Positions 34,479-43,877 of a stretch of DNA of 64,000 nt are shown piece after piece. The position numbers were made by a program, and so were the translations under genes. The notes below the pieces were generated by a model that did no database searches, was not told the DNA's origin, and saw only the letters and a list, made by a program, of their open reading frames with translations. Where the stretch lies: assembly GCA_964627445.1 (NCBI GenBank), contig CAZVJF010000002.1, forward strand, positions 248,001 through 312,000. The letters run 5' to 3'. How positions within the stretch are numbered: the stretch's first letter is position 1; each line of letters starts with the position of its first letter. The DNA comes from Luteibaculum sp964627445 (GTDB lineage: Bacteria > Bacteroidota > Bacteroidia > Flavobacteriales_D > Luteibaculaceae).

Positions 34479-36928
34479 TGGTACCCCAACAAGCAAGGGA
34501 TTTAAGTAACATATTAAACGGAACCTTTATCCATGGCGATTTTGGTAACCAGCCCATTGGTGTGGTATTTACCGATAGCCGAAAAGTGTACGAGGCCGAA
34601 AATGCCCTCTTTATCGCCATAAAGGGCCCGTATTACAACGGCCACCACTTTATACAGCACTGTTATACCTTGGGTATCCGTAAATTTTTGGTGTCTGAAG
34701 CGGTACCCAACCTTCCTGAAGATGCGGTTTGTTTAAGGGTGGATAATACTACGGTGGCTTTGCAGCAATGGGCGACCTATGCAAGACAGCAGTTTAAGGA
34801 CACGGTAATTGGCATTACGGGCAGCAACGGCAAAACCATGGTAAAAGAGTGGCTAGCCGCAATGCTTGAAGATGAATTGCCCGTGTGTAAAAGCCCCAAA
34901 AGTTACAACAGTCAGGTGGGGGTACCGCTTTCAGTATTACCGCTGAATGCTAACCACGCACTGGGAATTTTTGAGGCCGGAATATCCAAACCCGGAGAAA
35001 TGGCGGTTTTACAGCAGATAATCCAACCAAAAATTGGGATTTTTACGCACCTGGGTTCTGCGCACGATGATGGCTTTTCGGATCGTCAGGAAAAGCTTCG
35101 AGAGAAACTGTTGCTTTTTAAAGCGGCTAAGACCTTAATATGCCCCTTCGATATTTTTAATGCCTACCGACCCGAATTTGAGGCCAGCCTTCCCGACACC
35201 GAGATAGTAACGGTAGGACAAGAGGTGGCTGCCGACTATTCGGTGAACATTGTTCCGCAAGAAAACCACAGTCAAATTGTTTTTCGCACTCCCGAGGAAG
35301 AAATTTTTGAGGTACCCTTTTCCGATGCCAGCTCCAACCGAAACATTACTCTGGCATTAGCGGTGTACATGCATCTAAACCTCCCCAAGAAAAATTTGCA
35401 GCATCGGTTAAATCTGCTGCGCGCCATACCGATGCGTCAAGAGTTTTGTCGCACAAAGAACGATACCGTTATCATTAACGATTCGTACAGCCTGGATTGG
35501 GAGTCCCTACAGTTATCCCTAGACTTTTTAGAAAAGCAGGCCGGTGAACGCCAGCGAACCTTAATCCTGAGCGATTTTCCGCAAATGAATGCCACACAGA
35601 GCCTATACCGAAGGCTTCAGGAGTTATGCACGCAGAGAAACATAGACCACTTTATTGGCGTAGGGCCAGAAATGAACCGTTTGCAACCCGTGCGGCAGGG
35701 CGTGTATTTTAGGGATACCGATAGCTGTTTGCGTCAACTAGAAGATTTGGACACCAAGCACCAGGCCATATTGGTAAAAGGTGCGCGAAAGTTTCAGTTA
35801 GAACGCGTTTTTAGAAGCTTGCAAACGCAGCACCATCGCACTGTTTTAGAGGTGAACCTCTCGGCTATGGTGCGCAACTTTAATACCCTAAAATACAAGT
35901 TGCAGCCCGGAGTGCAAACCATGGTTATGGTTAAGGCTGCTGCTTACGGAGGCGGCACGGTTGAGGTTGCCAACATGCTAGAAAAACACGGAGCAGATAG
36001 CATTGGGGTGGCTTACGTGCAAGAGGGCATTGCATTGCGGCAATCGGGCATATCCAAGCCCATACTGGTACTAAACCCTAGTGCCGAGGAATACCCAAGC
36101 TTATTTACTTACCAACTTACGCCCACGGTGTACCAGGAGAATACGCTGCATGAGTTGGAGGCTATGGCAAAACATCGCCAAGAGCAAATAGCGGTGCACT
36201 TGAAGTTAGACACGGGAATGAACCGCCTGGGCTTTGATATGATGCAGTTGTTGAGCGCAGGTGAAAAGATAAAACAATGGCCGCATGTACGGATTACAGG
36301 GATCTACTCCCATTTTGCTGCGGCAGATGATGCGCAATTCGATGTGTTCTCCAAAGAACAGCTGGAGTTGTTTATTCAGGCATCTAGCGATTTAGAAACC
36401 ATCTTGGGCTACGAAACCACCAAGCACATTGCCAATACAGCGGCTATTTTGCGTTTTCCAAACAGCCACCTAAACATGGTACGCATGGGCATTGGGTTGT
36501 ACGGGCACAATCCTACCGAAGAAAAAACCAAGCTGGAATTGGCCTTGACCCTAAAAACTCGTTTATCGCAAATTCGCACCATAGCACCGGGTGCATCGGT
36601 AGGGTATGGGAGGAAATTTGTAGCTACAGAAACGACCAAAATCGGCACACTACCTATAGGCTATGCCGATGGATTGCCCAGAAACTCGGCCGTAGGAAAC
36701 TACAAGGTATGGCTTCCTAACCTGGGGTATGCACCGGTTTTGGGCCATGTTTGTATGGATATGTGCATGGTAGACCTTACCGGGATGGACGCCAAAGTGG
36801 GCGATAGCGCTATTATATTTGGTGAAAACCATGGTATTGAGGAACTTGCAAACGCAAACCAAACCATCCCTTACGAGATCCTAAGTAGAATTTCGGAGCG
36901 AGTAAAACGCGTGTATTATGAAGACTGA
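34478..36928 (+). CDS. Fused UDP-MurNAc-tripeptide D-Ala-D-Ala ligase / alanine racemase
   Basis: An 816-residue fusion. Residues about 1-445 are a MurF-like ligase with P-loop VIGITGSNGKTMVKEW (about 110-125) and the domain 2 block GIFEAGISKPGEM. Residues about 455-816 are a PLP-dependent alanine racemase: the PLP lysine is in MVMVKAAAYGGG, with LDTGMNRLGF, VRMGIGLYGHNP, and the second catalytic tyrosine region VSVGYGRKF-like GASVGYGRKF. The racemase makes D-Ala and the ligase adds D-Ala-D-Ala to the peptidoglycan precursor. This fusion is a known Bacteroidota arrangement. It overlaps the VOC gene by 11 bases. Confidence 0.93.
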   Translation: MVPQQARDLSNILNGTFIHGDFGNQPIGVVFTDSRKVYEAENALFIAIKGPYYNGHHFIQHCYTLGIRKFLVSEAVPNLPEDAVCLRVDNTTVALQQWATYARQQFKDTVIGITGSNGKTMVKEWLAAMLEDELPVCKSPKSYNSQVGVPLSVLPLNANHALGIFEAGISKPGEMAVLQQIIQPKIGIFTHLGSAHDDGFSDRQEKLREKLLLFKAAKTLICPFDIFNAYRPEFEASLPDTEIVTVGQEVAADYSVNIVPQENHSQIVFRTPEEEIFEVPFSDASSNRNITLALAVYMHLNLPKKNLQHRLNLLRAIPMRQEFCRTKNDTVIINDSYSLDWESLQLSLDFLEKQAGERQRTLILSDFPQMNATQSLYRRLQELCTQRNIDHFIGVGPEMNRLQPVRQGVYFRDTDSCLRQLEDLDTKHQAILVKGARKFQLERVFRSLQTQHHRTVLEVNLSAMVRNFNTLKYKLQPGVQTMVMVKAAAYGGGTVEVANMLEKHGADSIGVAYVQEGIALRQSGISKPILVLNPSAEEYPSLFTYQLTPTVYQENTLHELEAMAKHRQEQIAVHLKLDTGMNRLGFDMMQLLSAGEKIKQWPHVRITGIYSHFAAADDAQFDVFSKEQLELFIQASSDLETILGYETTKHIANTAAILRFPNSHLNMVRMGIGLYGHNPTEEKTKLELALTLKTRLSQIRTIAPGASVGYGRKFVATETTKIGTLPIGYADGLPRNSAVGNYKVWLPNLGYAPVLGHVCMDMCMVDLTGMDAKVGDSAIIFGENHGIEELANANQTIPYEILSRISERVKRVYYED

Positions 36929-37322
36929 TCCGTCTTCGCTTCGTGGAATTACCGAAGTCTGTTTGTACGCTACCAATCTAGAAGCCGCGGAGGATTTTTA
37001 CGCCAATACCTTGGGCTTAGAGCTTATTACCAGTAGCGAGGCGTTTCGTTTTTTTCGGGTGGATAACCAGGTATTGCTCATTTTTAATCCCGATATCAGC
37101 GAGCATCAACAAGATCCACCGCCACATTTTGCACGGGGAAACCAGCACATTGCATTTTTGAGCAACGCAGAAAATTATACCCGGTGGAAAGCGCGTTTAA
37201 AGGAAGCATCGGTAGCAATCGACCAGGAAATCACCTGGCCGAAAAATGGTTTGCGATCCTTTTATTTCAAGGATCCAGAGGGCAATGTTTTGGAAATTCT
37301 AGAAGGTAATATTTGGCAGTAA
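36918..37322 (+). CDS. VOC (glyoxalase/bleomycin-resistance) family protein
   Basis: A 134-residue single vicinal-oxygen-chelate protein with two beta-alpha-beta-beta-beta modules. The first begins ITEVCLYATNLEAAEDFYANTLGLEL. The second ends LRSFYFKDPEGNVLEILEG, with the metal-ligand glutamate in VLEIL. A histidine ligand is likely in NQHIAF. The specific reaction is not predictable. It is in an operon with murF-alr (11-base overlap) and plsC (3-base gap). Confidence 0.85.
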   Translation: MKTDPSSLRGITEVCLYATNLEAAEDFYANTLGLELITSSEAFRFFRVDNQVLLIFNPDISEHQQDPPPHFARGNQHIAFLSNAENYTRWKARLKEASVAIDQEITWPKNGLRSFYFKDPEGNVLEILEGNIWQ

Positions 37323-37325
37323 CGC

Positions 37326-38042
37326 ATGGTAGCCCAGTTTTTTTCTGTCCTCTTTAAAGCCTTTTTCCTAAGCTGGTTTGCCATAACACTCCTGGTTTTT
37401 TACCCCTTCTTTTGGTGGAGCTTCCATTGCAACCCCAAAAAGCTGCATCGGGCATTTCGCTTAAAGCAATATTGGGCACGCATGCTTTTTTGGGGCACTT
37501 TTAGTACCATAAAAATAGAAGGAGCACTGCCCAAAAACCAGCCCGTGGTAATTTGTCCAAACCACACCTCCTACCTAGATATTATTGTCGCTTACTTATG
37601 TATACGGGAACCCTTTTTGTTTCTCGGAAAAGCAGAACTACTGAAGTGGCCCTTATTTGGTATCTTTTTTAAGTACATGGATATTCCTGTAGTACGCGGT
37701 AGTGCAGCCAGTGCCAAAGCCAGTTTGGTGGCAGCAGAACAGGCAGTAGCTAAGGGTTGGTCCATCCTCATATTTCCTGAGGGCACCATCAGTAAAAACG
37801 CACCTGAAATGGGCAGCTTTAAGTCGGGGGCATTTAAGTTGGCGCAGTCGTGTAACATTCCCGTTGTTCCCATTACCTTTGTAGGAAATTACCGAGTAAT
37901 CAATATTGTGCGGTGGTGGAATTATTCACTGCCGGGTAGAATAAAGGCTTTCATTCATACTCCTGTACCTGCTGAAGATGGCGAGGACGCAATGAAAACC
38001 CGAGTAAAAGAAATTATAGCATCTAAGTTGTCATGGAAATAA
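37326..38042 (+). CDS. plsC: 1-acyl-sn-glycerol-3-phosphate acyltransferase
   Basis: A 238-residue membrane-associated acyltransferase of phospholipid synthesis. An N-terminal hydrophobic segment of about 25 residues precedes the catalytic H-x4-D motif in CPNHTSYLDIIVAY (about residues 78-91). The acyl-acceptor binding block is ILIFPEGTISKN. It overlaps the gatC start by 10 bases. Confidence 0.9.
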   Translation: MVAQFFSVLFKAFFLSWFAITLLVFYPFFWWSFHCNPKKLHRAFRLKQYWARMLFWGTFSTIKIEGALPKNQPVVICPNHTSYLDIIVAYLCIREPFLFLGKAELLKWPLFGIFFKYMDIPVVRGSAASAKASLVAAEQAVAKGWSILIFPEGTISKNAPEMGSFKSGAFKLAQSCNIPVVPITFVGNYRVINIVRWWNYSLPGRIKAFIHTPVPAEDGEDAMKTRVKEIIASKLSWK

Positions 38043-38332
38043 ACGAAGCACTAATAGACCGCCTGGCAGAGTTATCGAAGCTGGAATTTTCCGATGCGGA
38101 GAAAACAGAAATGGTGGGCGATTTAAACAAGATGCTAAGCTTTGTAGAGAAAATACAAGAGGTGGATACCTCTGGAGTAGAGCCCTTGTTGTTTATGAGC
38201 GATACACCCAACCAGTGGCGCGAGGATAAACCCATGGATGCACTTCCACAAAAAGAAGCGCTAAAAAATGCGCCACTCAAAGACTCCGATTATTTCAAAG
38301 TACCCAAAGTGATTGATAATAGCAAGTCTTAG
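38033..38332 (+). CDS. gatC: Asp-tRNA(Asn)/Glu-tRNA(Gln) amidotransferase subunit C
   Basis: A 99-residue GatC, the small subunit that stabilises GatA in the GatCAB transamidosome. The typical features are IDRLAELSKLEFSDAEKTEM at the N-terminus and LNKMLSFVEKIQEVDTSGVEPL, then a C-terminal belt with DYFKVPKVI. gatA and gatB are not adjacent, which is common in this phylum. It is the last gene of the tdk operon. Confidence 0.93.
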   Translation: MEINEALIDRLAELSKLEFSDAEKTEMVGDLNKMLSFVEKIQEVDTSGVEPLLFMSDTPNQWREDKPMDALPQKEALKNAPLKDSDYFKVPKVIDNSKS

Positions 38333-38478
38333 GTCTAAAAGTAAACAGATGAAAGGCCTGAACTAAACTTTAACCCCAGTATTTGAGCTAGAGCGTCTAA
38401 ACACTCCCTTTTTAAATATTTAAAGCAACCTTATCAGTTTTTGCGTAGTCTTGTAATTGACCCCTACAATATTGGACT

Positions 38479-41400
38479 ATGCTACGATTTTTGTTTCTGT
38501 CCGTTTTCGTCATCTATGGGTTAGGCGCATACGCACAAACTCCTGCGAACGGCTGTACTAATCTAAATTTCGAAAGTGCAGACTTTAGCAATTGGGATGG
38601 CCGCATTGGCTGCCCCGATGGTGGAGGACTGCAAATAAGAATGGCAGCTCCGTGTCCTTCTAGAACAGGGATAGACCCAGCATGGGGTGTTGATGACGCG
38701 GGAAAAACCGTTAAAACCGCCTCGCAGCACGAAATTATTTCTACCGCATACAATGGAGGTTTTGATCCAATCATAGGAAATGGTCTACCGGTGGTTTCAC
38801 CACTCAAAGACGCCAACGGAAATACGGGGGAATATGTGGCTCGGCTGGGTAATTTTGAAGGGAACCCTGCGGGTGTAGGGGCGGCTGGTACGGGTTTGGC
38901 ACAAGGGGCCGAGTTGACTTATGAGATTGTAGTAGACTCTTCCAATCTTATCATTCAAACTGCCTATGCCATTGTTTTAGAGAGCCCAAACCACGGTAGA
39001 AATGAACTTCCTTATTTTAGTATTAAAGCTTTAGACCCTGCTGGGGATGAAATCGAATGCCTTACGTATGAAGTAACGGGTACTCAGGGAGAGCCTGGAT
39101 TTAAGTCTGCAACCGATATTCGCACACCTTATGGATTCGAATACATCTATCGAAACTGGGTAATCGCTTCTTTGTATTTGGGAAATTACTTTGGGCAAAC
39201 CGTAACCCTGCAATTTCAAAGCTCAGACTGCTACCGAGAAGCTCATGGAGGGTGGGCCTATGTAGACGCTCAGTGCGACTCTTTACGCCTAACCGCTACA
39301 GACGATACGATATGCTACGAACAGCCTACCATATTATCCGCTCCTCCAGGCATGGACGATTACGATTGGTACTACGTTCCAGACTCCTTATATAGAGCCG
39401 ACCAGGCGTATTATGATGGTATTGCCCCAGGAAATTTTAGCTCCACAGGAGCCATTGACACCATGTTTCGATTTACGGATATAGATGCGGCAGGAATTCC
39501 CGTAGTGGGTCAGCGCATAGAATACAATCGACCGGGGCACTACTTTGTAGAAATGACCCCCTTTTCCTCCACAGGAGAATCGTGTCCTTTCCGCATGCGA
39601 AAGCAAATATTTGCACACCCGCACCCAGATCCTGGATACATTAATGTGCCACCCAATTGCGAGGGGCAACCCGTAGACCTGTCGGACACCACCAACTACT
39701 TTAATATTCTGGAAACGACACAATACTTGTTGAATGGTACTAGGGTTCCAGGGGTTTCTAAATCTGACCATACCCACCGTACCTGGGTTTGGGACCGCAC
39801 CAAAAACACGGGCGATACCACGATATTGTTTTGGAAAGCAAATCCTACGATCAACTATCCGAACTATGTTTCCCTGGGTACCGGAAAACCCTATAGCTAT
39901 GCCGATTCAGCGCACAATTTTGTGGATTTACGGGTGCACTCCAACTTAGATAATTACCAACCCAGCCCCAATTTACCCGATACCTGTGGCGACATCATCA
40001 TAGGGCTAGAGTATGTAAACGAGGACGAATGCGCAACCTTCAGTTTTCAAGAAATAACCATTGCCTGTAAGGATGAAATGGTATTTGAAAACCCGGGTGT
40101 ACTGTGTACTGATGAACCTCCAGTAACCTTAGTGGTCAACCCAGCCGATGGCGAATGGGATGGCGAAACCAGAACTTGGAGCGGTGAAGGCATTGTGGAT
40201 GAGGGTCCGGTATTTGATCCGGCTGTTTTTGAAGGCAGACCCGGAAGTTATTGGGTGTATGTAACGCAAAGCCCCTGCGGAGAGATAGATTCCTTGCAGA
40301 TTACCGTAGAAGACCGACCCAACCCAGACTTTGACGCTCCCAGCGAATATTGCATACAAGAAGGCCCGCTTACATTAACACCCGTTACCTCAGGAGGTTA
40401 TTTTAAAGGAACGTATGTCTCCTCGGGCGGTGTTTGCTTTGGTCCCGGTAACGTCCCTAATTTTTTAGCGACCACGGACGAAGTGGGTAACACACGAGCA
40501 CCCGAAGATCCCTTCGAGATTAAGGTGCAGTATATCATTCCTGGAAATTGTCCAGACAGCTCGGAAACAACCATAATTGTATACCCTGAGGTGTTTTTTG
40601 ATTTTGAAAACCCTGGCTCGCAGTGTGAAGTGGATGCAGAAATTACCTTGACTATGAATCCAGCCGGGGGTACATGGAGCGGACCCGGAATTGTAAACGC
40701 TAGCGCGGGCACATGGAACCCAGCCAACGCAGGTTTGGGGCGGCATAACCTGACCTACACCATCAACGAGCCTTGTTTTAAAGACACCGTAGTGGAGCTG
40801 GAAGTAATTAGCAACCCAGTGGCAACCTTTGATGCACCCGATACAATTTGCAATGACGCTACCGAATTTCAACTTGCGCCTACCCAAGGGGGTGGCCTGT
40901 GGAGTGGCCTAGCCATTGCTAATAGAAACACCGGACTATTTGACCCAAAAATGGCCAGTTTTGGTGCCAATAAAGTGTATTACTCCTTCTCTGGAACCTG
41001 CAGCGCGATAGACTCAGCCATCATCGTAATGGAGGAGAGACCTGAGGTGGCTATTGTGCCACCGGGCGATTTTTGCAATGCAGATACCGTAATACAGCTC
41101 GTAGCAACACCCAGTGGTGGTCGCTGGTCGGGCAATGGAATTACCAACGCCACAGCGGGTACCTTTAATCCATCTGTTGCAGGAATAGGGTCTCATTCCA
41201 TCGGGTATACTGTAGATGGGTATTGCAGCAATGCTGAATCTATAGTAATCCATGTAACTAGTAAAACACCCGTTGCCGTGAACACGCCAGAACAATCCTT
41301 ATGTACCAACAGCGGTGTACTTCGGCTATCGGGTTCTCCACAAAATGGTATTTGGACGGGGCCGGGCATAGTAGATTCGGTTAACGGAGATTTTAATCCC

Positions 41401-43716
41401 GATACGGCAGGCGTGGGGACCCACAAAATATATTACACCGTGCCCGGTGCTTGTGGAGGTGTCGATAGCGTAAATCTATCCGTACTACAGTTTTATCAAG
41501 CAGAAATTGTCCCCGTTCCTGAACAATGTGCCGATGTAGCATCGGTACCTGTTTCGGTAGCGCCAAGCGGAGGTGCTTTTAGTGGTGCCTTTACCGACTT
41601 TACTGGTGGCAATGCAAGTTTTCAGCCGACAAATGCTGGTCCTGGCGTGCACACTGTAACCTACGCTTTTCCGGGGCAATGCGGTAGCGATAGTAGTATC
41701 ACCATAACCGTTGCCGATCCTATTACGGTTAGCGATGTTCAAACACAAGCCGTTTCTTGCCACGGAGAATCGGATGGTTCCGCAACATTAACCGTAAATG
41801 GAGGGTCGGGGTCACTAACTTATGCATACAGTCCTGAATCCAGTGCGGGAGCGAATAGCAATACACCTTCCGGCTTCTCTGCAGGCACGGTCAGCTACAC
41901 GATAACGGATGCCATCGGATGTACTTTTACGGGTACTTTTACCGTAACGCAGCCCAACCCGCTGCAAATTGAGGTACAAGTGAACGATGCCAATTGTGGC
42001 AAAAGCGATGGAAGTGCCGAGGTAACGAATGTTACTGGAGGCAATTCTTCCTTTACCTATGCATGGAGCAATGGAGAAACCTTAGCTCGAAACGACAACT
42101 TAAGCCCAGGAGCGTATTCCGTAACGGTAACGGATAACAAGGGTTGCAGCGTCAACGAAACCGTAACAGTAAACACATCACCTCCACCCGTATTTAGCTT
42201 GCAGAAACAAGATCCTACGTGTTTCGAATCTGCAGATGGCGCTATCCAGGCTGTAGATATAAGTAATGTGATACCGCCCCTTGAACATTACCTAGATGGT
42301 GCGTTACTCACTGGAGATGTGGCCAATAATTTGGATGAGGGTACGTATGAATGGCGCATTGTAGATGCTGTGGGATGCACCGCTACGGAACAAATAGAAA
42401 TTATTGAACCTACGCCAGTAACGGTACAGTTACCCTACGGACGAGATACGCTGTGTATAAACCAGTTAGATTCGCTTGTGGGACAGGCACAAGGCGGAAA
42501 TGGTGGTCCGTATACCTACGAGTGGAGTACAGAATCGGCAGAGGAATCCGATCAGGATAAGCTGGTGTATGGCGAAGCGGGCAATTACTATTTCCAAGCT
42601 TGGGATCATAAAAACTGCCCTTCCAACAAAATGAATTTACTCGTATATCAGCACCAACCGCTAGCGGTTAGCGGATCTGCTGATCCAGCCCTTATTTGCA
42701 GTGGAGAAACGGTAGAGTACAATGCGGTTGCATCGGGCGGAAATGGAACTTATACCTTTCAATGGAGTTCTGGACAGCAGATGTATCCTGAAACATTGGG
42801 TGTGTTACAAACACCCATGTACGGAGACACCGCTAACCCGGCAAGCATGCAGGTGATTGTATTTGATGGATGTTCACCGCCAGATACGGCAGTTATTCCC
42901 GTGCAATTCCACCCGAATCCCCAACCGCGGTTAAAACCACAACAAGGCTGCGAACCCCTAACCGTTACCTTAGAAGATACCTCCAATACGGCCCAGCAGT
43001 GGGCATGGGTTTTGGGCGATGATAAGGCCAGAATTCAGAATTTTTCTGGCAACGGAACCGTAGTACCTGCCTTAGATGCAGCCCAGTATAGTGTTACCTT
43101 ACTGGCAACCAATTCTTTTGGTTGTGAAACCCAAGTTGTGGTTAATGATTTATTTTCCGCCTACCCCTTGCCCGAGGCCGAAATTATTTGGAGTCCTCGC
43201 AGACCGGATATTAACTCGGGTCAATTACAACTGCGCAACACAAACAACCAGTACATCACCGATTATCAGTGGATGGTCGTGGATCGGAGTGCCGTGCTAG
43301 ACAGCCTTATGTACATCGAAAAACAGCCGCTGTTCGAAGTACCCAAAACGGCCACAACATTAGATGTTTCCTTGCGTGTTGAAACAGCGTATGGTTGTTT
43401 GGACAGTGCCTTTGCAGAAATTAGGATTCGCGAAGCACATGAGATTTTTGTACCCAATACTTTCTCACCCAACAAAGATGGTATCAATGAAATTTTTATT
43501 CCTGAAACCTTTAATATTGAACCTAAGGGTTATCAATTACAGATTTTTAACCGATGGGGTGAACAGATCTTTTCGACCTCAGATTTATATGAAGGCTGGG
43601 ACGGCAGCTATCGCGGAGAGCTGGTAAAACCAGGTGTTTATGTTTGGAGAATAACCTACACAGACCATAACGGTAAAAAGCAAAACCTTACGGGTAACGT
43701 CACCTTACTGGACTAG
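38479..43716 (+). CDS. Giant SprB-repeat adhesin with T9SS type B sorting domain
   Basis: A 1745-residue exported protein. Signal peptide MLRFLFLSVFVIYGLGAYA; a lectin-like N-terminal domain (CTNLNFESADFSNWDGRIGC, to about residue 270) shared with the next gene; a PKD-like stretch; about seven repeats of roughly 75 residues (536-1080) with core GGxWSGPGI...FNPxxAGxGxHxI. SprB-type repeats follow (about 1084-1240: SCHGESDGSATLTVNGGSGS, NCGKSDGSAEVTNVTGGNS). The C-terminal 90 residues (FVPNTFSPNKDGINEIF to NVTLLD) form a gliding-motility/type B sorting domain. SprB is the mobile gliding adhesin of Flavobacterium; a similar adhesive role is inferred. Confidence 0.88.
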   Translation: MLRFLFLSVFVIYGLGAYAQTPANGCTNLNFESADFSNWDGRIGCPDGGGLQIRMAAPCPSRTGIDPAWGVDDAGKTVKTASQHEIISTAYNGGFDPIIGNGLPVVSPLKDANGNTGEYVARLGNFEGNPAGVGAAGTGLAQGAELTYEIVVDSSNLIIQTAYAIVLESPNHGRNELPYFSIKALDPAGDEIECLTYEVTGTQGEPGFKSATDIRTPYGFEYIYRNWVIASLYLGNYFGQTVTLQFQSSDCYREAHGGWAYVDAQCDSLRLTATDDTICYEQPTILSAPPGMDDYDWYYVPDSLYRADQAYYDGIAPGNFSSTGAIDTMFRFTDIDAAGIPVVGQRIEYNRPGHYFVEMTPFSSTGESCPFRMRKQIFAHPHPDPGYINVPPNCEGQPVDLSDTTNYFNILETTQYLLNGTRVPGVSKSDHTHRTWVWDRTKNTGDTTILFWKANPTINYPNYVSLGTGKPYSYADSAHNFVDLRVHSNLDNYQPSPNLPDTCGDIIIGLEYVNEDECATFSFQEITIACKDEMVFENPGVLCTDEPPVTLVVNPADGEWDGETRTWSGEGIVDEGPVFDPAVFEGRPGSYWVYVTQSPCGEIDSLQITVEDRPNPDFDAPSEYCIQEGPLTLTPVTSGGYFKGTYVSSGGVCFGPGNVPNFLATTDEVGNTRAPEDPFEIKVQYIIPGNCPDSSETTIIVYPEVFFDFENPGSQCEVDAEITLTMNPAGGTWSGPGIVNASAGTWNPANAGLGRHNLTYTINEPCFKDTVVELEVISNPVATFDAPDTICNDATEFQLAPTQGGGLWSGLAIANRNTGLFDPKMASFGANKVYYSFSGTCSAIDSAIIVMEERPEVAIVPPGDFCNADTVIQLVATPSGGRWSGNGITNATAGTFNPSVAGIGSHSIGYTVDGYCSNAESIVIHVTSKTPVAVNTPEQSLCTNSGVLRLSGSPQNGIWTGPGIVDSVNGDFNPDTAGVGTHKIYYTVPGACGGVDSVNLSVLQFYQAEIVPVPEQCADVASVPVSVAPSGGAFSGAFTDFTGGNASFQPTNAGPGVHTVTYAFPGQCGSDSSITITVADPITVSDVQTQAVSCHGESDGSATLTVNGGSGSLTYAYSPESSAGANSNTPSGFSAGTVSYTITDAIGCTFTGTFTVTQPNPLQIEVQVNDANCGKSDGSAEVTNVTGGNSSFTYAWSNGETLARNDNLSPGAYSVTVTDNKGCSVNETVTVNTSPPPVFSLQKQDPTCFESADGAIQAVDISNVIPPLEHYLDGALLTGDVANNLDEGTYEWRIVDAVGCTATEQIEIIEPTPVTVQLPYGRDTLCINQLDSLVGQAQGGNGGPYTYEWSTESAEESDQDKLVYGEAGNYYFQAWDHKNCPSNKMNLLVYQHQPLAVSGSADPALICSGETVEYNAVASGGNGTYTFQWSSGQQMYPETLGVLQTPMYGDTANPASMQVIVFDGCSPPDTAVIPVQFHPNPQPRLKPQQGCEPLTVTLEDTSNTAQQWAWVLGDDKARIQNFSGNGTVVPALDAAQYSVTLLATNSFGCETQVVVNDLFSAYPLPEAEIIWSPRRPDINSGQLQLRNTNNQYITDYQWMVVDRSAVLDSLMYIEKQPLFEVPKTATTLDVSLRVETAYGCLDSAFAEIRIREAHEIFVPNTFSPNKDGINEIFIPETFNIEPKGYQLQIFNRWGEQIFSTSDLYEGWDGSYRGELVKPGVYVWRITYTDHNGKKQNLTGNVTLLD
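40085..41720 (+). repeat. Array of about seven 225-base coding repeats
   Basis: The region encodes successive modules of about 75 residues with the shared core GG-x-WSG-x-GI and a following FNPxxAG block ending in a Cys-containing strand. DNA identity between units is moderate. Cysteine spacing is regular: one Cys near the start and one near the end of each unit. Confidence 0.7.
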
Positions 43717-43788
43717 GGAACACGAAGTCCTGGGGAGTCTGAATACGATCCAAGCTGAAACCACCGATAATGGATAACCAGAAATAAA

Positions 43789-43818
43789 GCATCCAAAAGC
43801 ATCCGGATGCGTCTTTTT
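43789..43818 (+). terminator. Probable terminator after first giant adhesin
   Basis: GCATCC (43789-43794) can pair with GGATGC (43805-43810) across a 10-base loop, followed by a short T run at 43814-43818. It lies about 70 bases after the stop codon. The internal second GCATCC copy allows an alternative fold. Confidence 0.5.
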
Positions 43819-43877
43819 ATCGAATCTTAATACCAGCGATCTAATTCAAGCTCAGGGAATTAGTAATTTTGGTAAGC

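Noticed and set aside
43864..43871. TAATTTTG as promoter of the second adhesin
   Set aside because: It ends only 6 bases before the ATG and lacks a TTG upstream, so transcription would begin at the start codon; probably a chance match.
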